In this document: positions 1 through 9,306 of the stretch, piece by piece
How the letters are laid out: every line of letters starts with the position of its first letter
Position numbering within the stretch: position 1 is the first letter of the stretch
NCBI GenBank assembly: GCA_018222965.1
Contig: JAAEZH010000011.1
Span: 65,399-129,398, forward strand
Origin: Bacteroidota bacterium
GTDB lineage: Bacteria > Bacteroidota > Bacteroidia > Chitinophagales > Saprospiraceae
Length of the DNA: 64,000 bases
Direction: 5' to 3'
The notes under the pieces: model-generated
Databases searched by the model: none
Told to the model about the DNA's origin: nothing
The model's input: the letters and a program-made list of their open reading frames with translations, nothing else
Program-made: the position numbers and the translations under genes

Positions 1-2
1 AC

Positions 3-392
3 CTAATACCTTGGTTCGTATTTGAGTCTGGTGCCTCCGGTACCTCCTTTTTCATCCGTACCTATTGAATAATCCCAATCTTCCTTGTTGAGCATTATGG
101 TAAGCTGGTTTTTGTATTTAGCATTTACAGCAACTAAGGTTTCTTTTGTAGAGAATGGAAGCTGATATTCCTCACCGGCTTGTTGTGTTATGCCTTTTAC
201 ATGGAAGCTAATACTAGTATTATTTGATACGTTTTTCCAGGCTTTTGTTATGGGCGGGCAATGTTCTGATTGAATATTACTAAATGCATAAGTCCGTATT
301 TCTCCTTCGCAGGTTATTTGAACATACACATCTCCAATTGGGTAGAACCCTGATTCACAGGCTATTGTAACTGAGGTGCTTAAATCTGCCAT
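3..392 (-). CDS. hypothetical 129-aa protein
   Basis: The frame is complete: it starts with ATG (MADLSTSV) and ends at a TAG at the window edge. The product is 129 aa with no signal peptide or membrane segment. It carries three cysteines, alternating polar and hydrophobic stretches suggesting beta structure, and a Gly-rich C-terminus (KGGTGGTRLKYE). I do not recognise the family. It is transcribed away from the giant T9SS gene that begins at 637, so the two are divergent with about 240 bases between them. A cytoplasmic role is inferred only from the lack of an export signal. Confidence 0.6.
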   Translation of the reverse strand: MADLSTSVTIACESGFYPIGDVYVQITCEGEIRTYAFSNIQSEHCPPITKAWKNVSNNTSISFHVKGITQQAGEEYQLPFSTKETLVAVNAKYKNQLTIMLNKEDWDYSIGTDEKGGTGGTRLKYEPRY

Positions 393-636
393 CGATAAAG
401 TTTTTTAATCTAAAAACGCAAGATCTAAAAAACATCATTCGTATAGGTAGACAGATGTTACAAACAGAATTTTAATTTTTCTTCAAGGCATGTCTAATCC
501 GGTGATCTGAAAGCAATCAGACAAACCAAAATTTGTTTTTGCTGTTACACTCCAACAATCCATTCCAGCGAAAACAGTGTCTTTTTCCACTCCTGAATCA
601 TTCGGGTACTCTTTTTCGCTTAGGGGATGAAAGCAA
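393..636. other. divergent intergenic region
   Basis: This spacer of 244 bases separates two divergent genes and should hold both promoters. It is AT-rich in the first 140 bases. I could not pick out a convincing Bacteroidota promoter (TTG, spacer, TAnnTTTG). An open frame at 533-799 on the plus strand runs into the giant gene in another frame and is not a gene. Confidence 0.5.
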
Positions 637-3600
637 ATGGCTATGCGAAAAATTTACTTCTTGTTTTTTCTCCTGTTCTTCTGGTTTCCAAAGGCTCAGG
701 CACAGTGTAATCTCACAAACCCGGGCCTTGGACTTGCTACCTGCAATGACAATGGAACTCCCAATGATACAAGCGACGACTTCTATACCTTTCCCTTAGA
801 TCCACAGGGAACCGGGTTGGGCGGTGGCTATACGGTTACCCCCTCCAATGGAAGTATTTCTCCTCCGGGAAGTACTTATGGCGGACCAACCACATTTACC
901 CTTTCGGGAGTGCCCCCCGGCTCTGGTGTTTCCTTGATTATTACCGATAATGACGACCCAAATTGTACGACCAATACCATTATAAACCCGCCACCCTGTA
1001 GCCCGGCTTTACCTTGTAGTATCAATTTTTTGCTTGTTGGCAACATTACCTGTAGCGACAACGGCACCCCAAACGATGCCAGTGATGACACGTTTACCGT
1101 AGATGTTACTGTAACTGGATCGGGTGGCAGCCCGAGTGGATGGACTGCCAGTGATCCACTAAATTCTTCCGGATTATATGATGTGCTGACGGTTTTAGGC
1201 CCCTATCCAATTTCTGGAGGCGGATTTGTATTGGTAGCTACCGATAATGATGACCCGGGCTGTACTACAATTCCTGTTGCTATTCAGCCGCCGCCTGTTT
1301 GTTCAGCTTCTGCTCCCTGCAGCATCGATGATTCAGGGTTGTTTTCCATATCCTGTGTTACCAACGGTACGCCGGATACGGCAGATGATTACGTGGCATT
1401 TACACTGAGTCCGACGGGTGTCAATCTCGGAACCCTTTATTCCGTTTCAATTAGCCCGGGATCAATAGTCCCCTTGCAGGGAGTTTATGGCGCCACTACC
1501 TCTTTCTTTACAGAGCCCGGGAGTGGAAGCAGTGGTGATTTTACGGTAACTATTACCGACAATGACGACCCGAATTGCACCTTTACCTTTACCCTGGTAA
1601 ATCCCTGTACCGGACTCTGCAATATCTCCGCCTCGGCAACGGTACCAGTTTGTGACGATAATGGCACGCCATCCGATCCAAGTGATGACACCTTCACCTT
1701 CGATGTGACTGTATCTGGTTCCAATACGGGGCCGGGCTGGAGTGCCAATGATCCCAATAATACCAGTGGCAACTATAATGTTCCAACTTCCTTTGGACCC
1801 TATCCCATTTCCGGAGGTCCTCTAAATATCACCATTGTAGACGCTATAGATCCGGGCTGTATAACAGCTTTTGCGGTCAATCCGCCAGCGCCTTGTTCCA
1901 ATGCCTGTGATCTTCAGCAAGCTAATTTGGGGAATATCAGTTGTAATGATAACGGTACCCCATTTGATCCCTCGGATGATTTTATTGAATTTACTTTGAA
2001 TCCTTCCGGACAGGGTATAGCGGCAACGTATACGGTCACTTCTCCATCCGGACCGATAACTCCTAATGGCGGAGCATATGGTTCCCCGCTTGTTTTTCAA
2101 ACCAGTCCGGGAACGGCAGGAAACGGGCCTGTTCAATTGACAATTATTGATGGAAATGATCCAGCCTGTACGCTGACGATAAGCCTGTCAGATCCGGGTG
2201 TTTGTTCCATTCCCTGTGATATTGATCCTATCCTTCAGACTTTAGAATGTTTGGATAGCGGTACTTCTTCCATTCCCGGGGACGATTTATTCACAGCAAC
2301 CATTTTAGTAAATGGCACGGGGAGTGGATGGGTAGCTGATGATCCGGGGGGCAGCACAGGCGTTTTTGGTGAAGTAGTATTTATTGGTCCATTTGCTATC
2401 GTAAACGGCCCGGTCACGCTCACTTTCACGAGCCTTGATGATCCGAATTGCCAGGAGGTGCTAATAATAGTGCCACCACCACCTTGTTCAAATGCCTGTA
2501 TTCTGCAAAATAATGTTAGCAACATTCAGTGTGGTGATAATGGTACTCCCGGAAATACTGCTGATGATACCTATACCTTTTTACTAACCGTATCCGGAAT
2601 TAATGCCGGGCCGAGTTGGGTTGCCGGTCCACCGGCTAATGCAACCGGAGCTTATAATGTGCCGACACTGATCGGACCATTCTCTACCGCCCAGCCCAGC
2701 ATCAGTTTTACAGTAAGTGATATAAACGATCCTGCTTGTAATGCTGTGGTTACTGTTACGAGCCCCGGAAGTTGCTCTGCCGGTTGTACCACTGTGGATT
2801 CCACACTTATCGATTTGGCGTCCTGCAATCCTTTGGATACCGGGGTGGTCATTGAAAATTTTGTCACCAGCGAGGGCTGCGACAGTTTGGTAATTACTAC
2901 AACGAGCTTGCTGCCCGGCGATACGACCCAGCTATTCAGCGAAAGCTGTAATCCACAGGATACCGGGACGGTAGAAGTGCTTTTGATTAATCAGTTTGGC
3001 TGTGATAGTCTGGTAATTACAACAACTGATTTTGCTTTGAGCGATACGACCCTTCTGTTCAATGAGAGTTGTAATCCACAAGATACCGGAACAATAGAGG
3101 TCTTATTGAGCAATCAGTTTGGTTGCGACAGTTTGGTGATCACGACTACCGATTTTGCGCTAAGCGATACGACGCAGCTATTCAGCGAAAGCTGTAATCC
3201 ACAAGATACGGGTATGGTAGAGGTGTTGTTGACAAACCAATTTGGTTGCGACAGTCTGGTAATTACCACAACGAGCTTGCTACCCAGCGATACGACACAG
3301 CTATTCAGCGAAAGCTGCAACCCGCAGGATACCGGCACGGTGGAAGTGTTGTTGGCCAATCAGTTTGGCTGCGACAGTCTGGTAATTACCACAACGAGCT
3401 TGCTACCCAGCGATACGACACAGCTATTCAGCGAAAGCTGCAACCCGCAGGATACCGGCACGGTGGAAGTGTTGTTGGCCAATCAGTTTGGCTGCGACAG
3501 TCTGGTAATTACCACAACGAGCTTGCTACCCAGCGATACGACACAGCTATTCAGCGAAAGCTGCAATCCGCAGGATACCGGCACGGTAGAGGTACTATTG

Positions 3601-5118
3601 ACCAATCAATTCGGCTGCGATAGTCTGGTTATCACAACTACAGATTTTGCTCTAAGTGATACGACGCAACTATTCAGCGAAAGTTGCAATCCACAGGATA
3701 CGGGCACGGTGGAAGTGCTTTTGATTAATCAGTTTGGTTGCGATAGCCTGGTGGTAACTACCACAGGTCTTTTACCCAGCGATACGACCCAGTTATTCAG
3801 CGAAAGTTGCAATCCACAGGATACGGGCACGGTGGAAGTGCTTTTGATTAATCAGTTTGGTTGCGATAGCCTGGTGATAACTACCACAGGTCTTTTACCC
3901 AGCGATACGACCCAGCTATTCAGCGAAAGCTGTAATCCGCAGGATACGGGCACGGTGGAGGTGCTGTTGGCCAATCAATTTGGTTGCGACAGTTTGGTTA
4001 TTACGACCACAAGTTTGCTGCCTCCTTCCAGCACTACGGTATTTCCGGCCGTGTGTTTTGGAGAAAGTATTCTGATAAATGGGACCCTGTACGATGCGTC
4101 AAATCCATCGGGAACCGACACGCTTTCTGCGGCCAATGGCTGTGACAGCCTGGTATTTGTGGAACTGCAAATTTCGAGTCCGCCGGTGCTTTTGCTACTT
4201 GATACTTTGTTGTGTGCCGGGGAGTCTTTGCTGGTAAACGGACAGATTTACGATGAAAGCCAGCCTGTCGGTACAGAAGTGATTTCAGGTCAGAATGGCT
4301 GTGATTCTTTGCAGATTGATGTAAATCTGGCTTTCGCCGAATTGGATTTTGAGTTGGAAGTTAGCCCGCCGATTTGCGAAGGTTTAAGCGGTCAGATTAT
4401 CCTGGAATCTGTAGCCGGGGGCAGTGAACCATTCAGCTATCAAATCAATGGACAAAATCCGGAAACGCTAAGCGGTTTTCCATTAATTCTGGATGGCCTG
4501 TTTCCCGGAAGTTATAGCCTGGAAATCTCCGATGAAAATGGCTGTAGTGAGACACAGGAGGTGTTTTTGCTGGAAGGCCCCGAAGCAATCCTTGATCTGG
4601 GCGAAGATCTGTCATTGGAATTGGGCGAAAATGCTACCCTGCAACCTTTTATCAATTTTGCCTACGACAGCCTGATCTGGTCTCCGCTTGTAGTGCTGGA
4701 TTGTGAGAATTGTTTGAATCCTGTGGTTTCCAGTACGGAAGACGTATTGATTTCGTTGCAGGCAATTAGCGAGGAGGGTTGTGTAGCGGAAGACGATATA
4801 CTACTTACCATCGCCCAAAATTTTGCCTATTACGCCCCGAATGCATTTAGCCCAAATGGCGATGGAATCAATGACAATTTTACCATTTTTGCCGACAATA
4901 AACAGGTTCTTCAAATTGATCGCCTGAGCATCTTTGATCGCTGGGGAGATCAGGTGTTTCTTGCAACAGACATAATCCCCGGTGATGCATCCCAGGGGTG
5001 GGACGGCCGCTTCCGCGGAAGAATGATGAATCCCGGCGTCTTTGTCTATTTTGCCGAACTTTTGACGGTTGACGGACGAATCATTTTAATTAAAGGAGAA
5101 ATAAGTCTGATTCGATAA
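637..5118 (+). CDS. giant T9SS type-B secreted repeat protein (adhesin-like)
   Basis: A 1493-aa cell-surface or secreted protein. Residues 1-23 are a signal peptide ending AQAQ; a second ATG six bases downstream (MRKIYFLFF) is an equally good start. Residues about 24-715 hold seven modules of about 100 aa, each opening with a C-x-D-N-G-T-P ... D-D motif, possibly Ca-binding. Residues 762-1130 are nine near-identical 41-aa units (DTTQLFSESCNPQDTG...), preceded by one degenerate unit and followed by two diverged ones. Residues about 1398-1493 (NAFSPNGDGINDNF ... WDGRFRG) are the gliding-motility-associated C-terminal domain, the T9SS type-B sorting signal. Export through Sec and then T9SS follows from these signals. 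An adhesive or structural role is inference from the repeat architecture; no catalytic domain is visible. Confidence 0.88.
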   Translation: MAMRKIYFLFFLLFFWFPKAQAQCNLTNPGLGLATCNDNGTPNDTSDDFYTFPLDPQGTGLGGGYTVTPSNGSISPPGSTYGGPTTFTLSGVPPGSGVSLIITDNDDPNCTTNTIINPPPCSPALPCSINFLLVGNITCSDNGTPNDASDDTFTVDVTVTGSGGSPSGWTASDPLNSSGLYDVLTVLGPYPISGGGFVLVATDNDDPGCTTIPVAIQPPPVCSASAPCSIDDSGLFSISCVTNGTPDTADDYVAFTLSPTGVNLGTLYSVSISPGSIVPLQGVYGATTSFFTEPGSGSSGDFTVTITDNDDPNCTFTFTLVNPCTGLCNISASATVPVCDDNGTPSDPSDDTFTFDVTVSGSNTGPGWSANDPNNTSGNYNVPTSFGPYPISGGPLNITIVDAIDPGCITAFAVNPPAPCSNACDLQQANLGNISCNDNGTPFDPSDDFIEFTLNPSGQGIAATYTVTSPSGPITPNGGAYGSPLVFQTSPGTAGNGPVQLTIIDGNDPACTLTISLSDPGVCSIPCDIDPILQTLECLDSGTSSIPGDDLFTATILVNGTGSGWVADDPGGSTGVFGEVVFIGPFAIVNGPVTLTFTSLDDPNCQEVLIIVPPPPCSNACILQNNVSNIQCGDNGTPGNTADDTYTFLLTVSGINAGPSWVAGPPANATGAYNVPTLIGPFSTAQPSISFTVSDINDPACNAVVTVTSPGSCSAGCTTVDSTLIDLASCNPLDTGVVIENFVTSEGCDSLVITTTSLLPGDTTQLFSESCNPQDTGTVEVLLINQFGCDSLVITTTDFALSDTTLLFNESCNPQDTGTIEVLLSNQFGCDSLVITTTDFALSDTTQLFSESCNPQDTGMVEVLLTNQFGCDSLVITTTSLLPSDTTQLFSESCNPQDTGTVEVLLANQFGCDSLVITTTSLLPSDTTQLFSESCNPQDTGTVEVLLANQFGCDSLVITTTSLLPSDTTQLFSESCNPQDTGTVEVLLTNQFGCDSLVITTTDFALSDTTQLFSESCNPQDTGTVEVLLINQFGCDSLVVTTTGLLPSDTTQLFSESCNPQDTGTVEVLLINQFGCDSLVITTTGLLPSDTTQLFSESCNPQDTGTVEVLLANQFGCDSLVITTTSLLPPSSTTVFPAVCFGESILINGTLYDASNPSGTDTLSAANGCDSLVFVELQISSPPVLLLLDTLLCAGESLLVNGQIYDESQPVGTEVISGQNGCDSLQIDVNLAFAELDFELEVSPPICEGLSGQIILESVAGGSEPFSYQINGQNPETLSGFPLILDGLFPGSYSLEISDENGCSETQEVFLLEGPEAILDLGEDLSLELGENATLQPFINFAYDSLIWSPLVVLDCENCLNPVVSSTEDVLISLQAISEEGCVAEDDILLTIAQNFAYYAPNAFSPNGDGINDNFTIFADNKQVLQIDRLSIFDRWGDQVFLATDIIPGDASQGWDGRFRGRMMNPGVFVYFAELLTVDGRIILIKGEISLIR
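2920..4026 (+). repeat. nine tandem 123-bp coding repeats
   Basis: Nine in-frame units of 123 bp (41 codons) start at 2920, 3043, 3166, 3289, 3412, 3535, 3658, 3781 and 3904. The units at 3289 and 3412 are identical base for base, and those at 3658 and 3781 differ at only a few positions, which points to recent unequal recombination. Unit junctions alternate between LLPS and FALS endings, so there are two sub-types. Confidence 0.95.
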
Positions 5119-5186
5119 CGGATGTACATTCAGTTTTCCAAACTCTCCGGTTTTTATTATTTTTTACGCCAAATAAAAAATTATTC

Positions 5187-7310
5187 ATGGACCGGAGATC
5201 ATTGTTTGCTGTTTACTTCTTGTTTTTGACTTTTGCTTTAAATGCACAGGACGACTATCATGCAGATCTGCAAAGTCAATTACAAACGAATTATGGATTG
5301 CCGGCAGGAAATTGGGTGTTAAACAATACCGAAGTGGCAAACTTGATGTCAGACTTTTCTTATGGCAATGTTACAGCTGCGGATGCAGATGCTTCCGGTC
5401 AGGCATTTTCCAAAAAGGTGACACTTGACGTCGATTTGATGTCCGGGCCCCAGTGGAATGCAGGCTATGGCATCAACAACATCAACAGTGTGGATGCCAC
5501 AGATGTCTGCCTCGTGGTATTCTGGGCCCGTGCCGACCAGGGCGGGAAAATCTCCCTGTCCATTCAGAATAGCTCCACCTTTGAATCGGAGTTTTACCAG
5601 ACGATGCCGATTGGTGATGTTTGGAGTCAGTACATCTTCCCCCTGGAATTGTCTTCCGATTATGGAGCCGGTGAACTGCAATTTGCATTCCAGTTAAACT
5701 GGCAGGATCAACTGGTCGAGCTTGGAGGATTGGCGGTTCTTGATTACGGTACTTCGGTAGATTCGGAAGACCTTCCGCTGGAAATAAACAATGAATTTTA
5801 TGGCGGATACGAGCCGGATGCTCCCTGGCGAGCCGAAGCAACTCAACGGATCGAACAACTGCGAAAAGCCGATCTGGAAATCCTGGTAGTAGATAATATG
5901 GGAAATCCGGTAGAGGGCGCTACCGTTGAGGTAAACATGATCGAACACGAATTTGGTTTTGGAACAGCGGTTGCCGCTCATTTAATTGCCGGAAACAGTC
6001 AGCAAAACAATACCTATGAAGACCATTTGCTGGATCTCGACGGCGAAGGACACCGGTTTAACTGCATCGTTTTCGAAAATGCAACTAAATGGAATGCCTG
6101 GGAAAATAATTGGTTTGGTGTCGATCAGGAGGACAAAGCGAATACGGTCCAATGGCTCAAAGATCATGGATTTAAGGTACGGGGCCATACATTGATCTGG
6201 CCGAGCTGGACCAATCTTCCCAACGATATTGAAGCCAGCCAAAACGATCCGGATTATGTAAAGGGACGGGTGTTGGATCATATTGAAGATATACTAACTT
6301 ACCCCGGCCTGGCAGGGGCGTTTTCCGATTGGGACGTACTCAATGAAATTTCGGTCCTAAACGACCTGGCCAACACCATGCAGGGAGCTCCGGGCTATAC
6401 CACCGGACGAGAAATTTACCTCGATATTCTGGAGAAGTACTACGAAATTGAACCCGAAGGCATAGCCTACATTAATGATTATACCACATTTGGTGCCGGC
6501 AGTTCACAGCAAGCTTACAATGATTTGAAAACGTATGTTCAGGAAATTCTCGATGCCGGAATGGATGTCGACGGTATCGGTTTTCAGGGGCATATTGCTG
6601 CATACCCCACTGCGATTACGGAGGTATATGCTATTTTGGAGGACTTCCACAGCACATTTGATACGGACGCAAAAATTACCGAATTTGATATGAATGCACT
6701 GGTGGGTGATGATTTGGCAGCTCAGTATCTGCGAGATTTTTACACCATCTCTTTTAGCCATCCCAGTGTGGATGCCATAGTGATGTGGGGCTTTTGGGAT
6801 GGTGCACACTGGTTTGACAACGCACCCATGTTTCGGCCAGACTGGAGTTTAAAACCTGCAGGCGAAGCGTTTATTGATTTGGTATTTGATGAATGGTGGA
6901 CAACTGAAAATGGAACAACCAATGCAGCTGGTTCTTATGAAATACGTGGATTTAAAGGATCTTATGAAGTAATTGTGGATTGTCCCGGGGGGACTTTTGT
7001 CGATACTATTGAGTTGGCCTCCAATATGTCTATTACAATAGATTGTTCTACCACAATATCAACTAGTCAAATTGCTAATGGGTTGAATTTGAAAGTTTAT
7101 CCAAATCCATCCACGGGCTTAATTCGTGTTGAATGGGAGGGAGGCCAATCTGCCAACATACAACTGTATGATCAGATGGGGCGAAAACTTTCCGAAACAT
7201 CATCGGCTCATAGCCCGCTGCAATGGGAACTTGACCTTCCGAATGGTGTTTATCAATTAATAATAAATGCGGAAGGGGTAATGACAACGCATAAGTTGAT
7301 CATTGACTGA
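5187..7310 (+). CDS. secreted GH10 endo-1,4-beta-xylanase with T9SS type-A domain
   Basis: A 707-aa enzyme predicted to hydrolyse internal beta-1,4 links of xylan outside the cell. A signal peptide (residues 1-20, ending LNAQ) is followed by a beta-sandwich region (about 25-200) resembling a carbohydrate-binding module. A short Ig-like segment (VVDNMGNPVEGATVEV) leads into the GH10 barrel. The barrel shows GHTLIWPSW, the acid/base Glu387 in WDVLNE and the nucleophile Glu499 in ITEFD. A small beta domain (NAAGSYEIRGF) precedes the type-A sorting domain (KVYPNPSTG ... HKLIID). This layout is common for Bacteroidota GH10 enzymes. It follows the giant repeat gene by 68 bases on the same strand. 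Substrate preference within beta-1,4-xylans cannot be told from the sequence. Confidence 0.92.
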   Translation: MDRRSLFAVYFLFLTFALNAQDDYHADLQSQLQTNYGLPAGNWVLNNTEVANLMSDFSYGNVTAADADASGQAFSKKVTLDVDLMSGPQWNAGYGINNINSVDATDVCLVVFWARADQGGKISLSIQNSSTFESEFYQTMPIGDVWSQYIFPLELSSDYGAGELQFAFQLNWQDQLVELGGLAVLDYGTSVDSEDLPLEINNEFYGGYEPDAPWRAEATQRIEQLRKADLEILVVDNMGNPVEGATVEVNMIEHEFGFGTAVAAHLIAGNSQQNNTYEDHLLDLDGEGHRFNCIVFENATKWNAWENNWFGVDQEDKANTVQWLKDHGFKVRGHTLIWPSWTNLPNDIEASQNDPDYVKGRVLDHIEDILTYPGLAGAFSDWDVLNEISVLNDLANTMQGAPGYTTGREIYLDILEKYYEIEPEGIAYINDYTTFGAGSSQQAYNDLKTYVQEILDAGMDVDGIGFQGHIAAYPTAITEVYAILEDFHSTFDTDAKITEFDMNALVGDDLAAQYLRDFYTISFSHPSVDAIVMWGFWDGAHWFDNAPMFRPDWSLKPAGEAFIDLVFDEWWTTENGTTNAAGSYEIRGFKGSYEVIVDCPGGTFVDTIELASNMSITIDCSTTISTSQIANGLNLKVYPNPSTGLIRVEWEGGQSANIQLYDQMGRKLSETSSAHSPLQWELDLPNGVYQLIINAEGVMTTHKLIID

Positions 7311-7441
7311 CTTTTGACCTGTTGAAGCTTTACCCTGATTTAGTTTCCCGCCTAATGTCAATTAAAAGAGCGACCTTTAAAATGGCGGAATAATGGTATT
7401 CAGTCAAACCAGGATCTTCAGTATTCTGAAAATTACCAATT

Positions 7442-7744
7442 ATGCAGTTCCCAATTAAAGGGCTCTTTCTGTTTTTCTTTTGTCTATTCATGGTATCCTG
7501 CGAAGATTCTACCGAGTTGAATGTTGATTTTCAGCCTACCGATGAAGAAACGGTTTCTATGGTAACGCAAAGTGCAACTACTACCCGGGACGTCTGCACG
7601 AGTTGTGGGTGTAAAGCGGATTTAATTAATTGCAGTTGCGCTACCCAAAAAAAGCTGAAATGTGTCCTGGACAATAGCCTAACCGCTGTAAAAGATATCA
7701 AACAAGAGGCACCGGAGTCGGGTCCGGCGACTAGTTCCGATTAG
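7442..7744 (+). CDS. small cysteine-rich lipoprotein
   Basis: A 100-aa protein with a lipoprotein signal peptide (FLFFFCLFMVSC, lipidated Cys at about residue 20), so it should be membrane-anchored. The mature part has a cluster of six cysteines in CTSCGCKADLINCSCATQ, then KKLKCV. That spacing suggests a metal site or disulfide knot. I recognise no family. It is 131 bases downstream of the xylanase and convergent with the racemase operon, which ends 25 bases away. Confidence 0.65.
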   Translation: MQFPIKGLFLFFFCLFMVSCEDSTELNVDFQPTDEETVSMVTQSATTTRDVCTSCGCKADLINCSCATQKKLKCVLDNSLTAVKDIKQEAPESGPATSSD

Positions 7745-7769
7745 TTGAATCCTGGTTGACTATTAACTC

Positions 7770-8519
7770 CTACTGCTTTTTTACAGCAGCCTTCAGCCGG
7801 GTTACAACCCTGCCTGCACGGATCGGGTATGGCTGCTTATCAACCTCCAAACATCCCTCCAAAACAGACTCTGCCAGAATCTGCGTGGACGGATAAATGG
7901 GAACTGAAACTTCCTCCTGCTTAATAAACAGGGGTAGCTCGGTGCACCCCAGAATGATGCCATCACAGCCCTGATCTATCAGCAGACGGGTATGCTCCAG
8001 CATTTGTTGGTGCATGGCATCATAGGATTGTCCGTGCAGCATCTCTTCAAAGATGAGCTTGTTGAATGTGGTCAATACCTCTTCCGGTAAGGCCCAGGAT
8101 TTAATGCCAAAGCGCTCGAGTTCCTTTTTATAGATCTGAGAATTGGAGGTGATGCTTGTGCCAATGATACCTACTTTCCGCCGGTTATCCCGACATACTT
8201 TTTTTACTACTTCTTCCTGGATAGCCAGGAGAGGTACTTTTGCCTGCAGCCTTAAATGATCAATGATACTATGGGCTGTATTGCAGACTATGGCCAAAAA
8301 GTCTACTTCGGATTGAATGCGCTCAATCTCCTTACTCAAGAGCATGAAAAGATCTAATTTGTCATTCATGCTGTTGGAAAAATCCCAAATCGACATGCTG
8401 TTGATGAGCATTCGGGGATATTCTACTTTCTTTCGCTTCTGGGCCAGACGGATGATTTCTTCGTAAAAGAGGGCGGTGGATTGTGGTCCGAGGCCGCCTA
8501 ATATGCCTGCTGTTTTCAT
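7770..8519 (-). CDS. aspartate/glutamate racemase family protein
   Basis: A 249-aa member of the cofactor-independent Asp/Glu racemase family, which interconverts L- and D-amino acids using two cysteines. The N-terminal GILGGLGPQST and both cysteine motifs are present: Cys79 in VCNTAH and Cys192 in ILGCTELPL. Length and motifs fit the aspartate racemase/RacX branch. It is the third gene of a minus-strand run, starting 29 bases after the methyltransferase stop, so it is probably co-transcribed with it and the FeeM-like gene. Which amino acid it acts on is unknown. The context suggests supply or editing of an amino acid used by the acyltransferase. Confidence 0.85.
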   Translation of the reverse strand: MKTAGILGGLGPQSTALFYEEIIRLAQKRKKVEYPRMLINSMSIWDFSNSMNDKLDLFMLLSKEIERIQSEVDFLAIVCNTAHSIIDHLRLQAKVPLLAIQEEVVKKVCRDNRRKVGIIGTSITSNSQIYKKELERFGIKSWALPEEVLTTFNKLIFEEMLHGQSYDAMHQQMLEHTRLLIDQGCDGIILGCTELPLFIKQEEVSVPIYPSTQILAESVLEGCLEVDKQPYPIRAGRVVTRLKAAVKKQ

Positions 8520-8548
8520 AATGGATGGATTGTTGATTTTAAAGGGTT

Positions 8549-9271
8549 TTAGCGGCTTACGACTGCCAAATCACTGAGTCCCCGAAAGCAGGTTTTGAAA
8601 TCGAGTATTTTAAACCCGGCATTTTTAATCGCCTCGCAAAACTCCTCCGTGCTGTGTGTCCAGAGTTTTTCCTGCCGTTGCATCTGGCGGATGTATCGGT
8701 TTTGCCGGCTTACAGGTTTTGCCTCCCGGAATATTTCCAGCGTTTTTCGAATCCCGTATTGCGCAATCAGTTTTTTACCGATAGCCCATTGCCAGTCTAG
8801 TACATTAACGATTCGTCCGGGGTCCACCAGAATTCCAAATCCTCCCGGAGCTAACCATGCTGCCATTTTTTTTAGGGCTTTCGCCGGATGGGGAAACGTA
8901 TATAATGCATGAACGGAAATCAGTCCATCTAAACTCTCCGAAGGCAGCCTGACTTCTTGTATTCCTTTCGGGATAATCTTTAGATTCTCAAGACCTGAAT
9001 CCTCCTTTTTTTGTCGGGCCCGCTCATTCATCTCCACATTGTTGTCGACATGCAGGATGCTTGCCTGGGGGAATTGTTTGGCCAGGGTCACTGAATAATT
9101 TCCGGTGCCGGCACCTATATCGGCAATGGTAGCACCTGGTTTTAGGTCCCATTCCAGGGTGAGTTTGGTGATTTCCTTATACAATTCCTGGTAAAAAGGA
9201 TTATAACTAAACAGCATGTCGTATTTCTCGGCATACAAATGCCAGTCGACCGTTTTTTCTTTGGTTTGCAT
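8549..9271 (-). CDS. class I SAM-dependent methyltransferase
   Basis: A 240-aa soluble methyltransferase. Motif I is clear (IADIGAGTGNYSV, residues about 49-61), followed by an acidic motif II (ILHVDNN) and a post-I region (LDGLISVHALYTFPHP) like that of small-molecule methyltransferases (Methyltransf_11/25 type). There is no membrane segment or DNA-binding domain. It lies between a FeeM-like N-acyltransferase gene (35 bases upstream) and a racemase gene (29 bases downstream), all on the minus strand. Its acceptor may therefore be an amino acid or an N-acyl amino acid; that is inference. A general metabolic methyltransferase is the alternative. Confidence 0.82.
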   Translation of the reverse strand: MQTKEKTVDWHLYAEKYDMLFSYNPFYQELYKEITKLTLEWDLKPGATIADIGAGTGNYSVTLAKQFPQASILHVDNNVEMNERARQKKEDSGLENLKIIPKGIQEVRLPSESLDGLISVHALYTFPHPAKALKKMAAWLAPGGFGILVDPGRIVNVLDWQWAIGKKLIAQYGIRKTLEIFREAKPVSRQNRYIRQMQRQEKLWTHSTEEFCEAIKNAGFKILDFKTCFRGLSDLAVVSR

Positions 9272-9306
9272 TTTGATGGATTTTTAAAAGACGGGTTGGA
9301 TTCAAT

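Noticed and set aside
3246-3623. Long alternative frames inside the 123-bp array
   Set aside because: The repeat period is a multiple of three, so any frame without a stop in one unit stays open through all units; these are shadows of the T9SS gene.
2920-4026. CRISPR-like periodicity
   Set aside because: The units are contiguous coding repeats of 123 bp without unique spacers.
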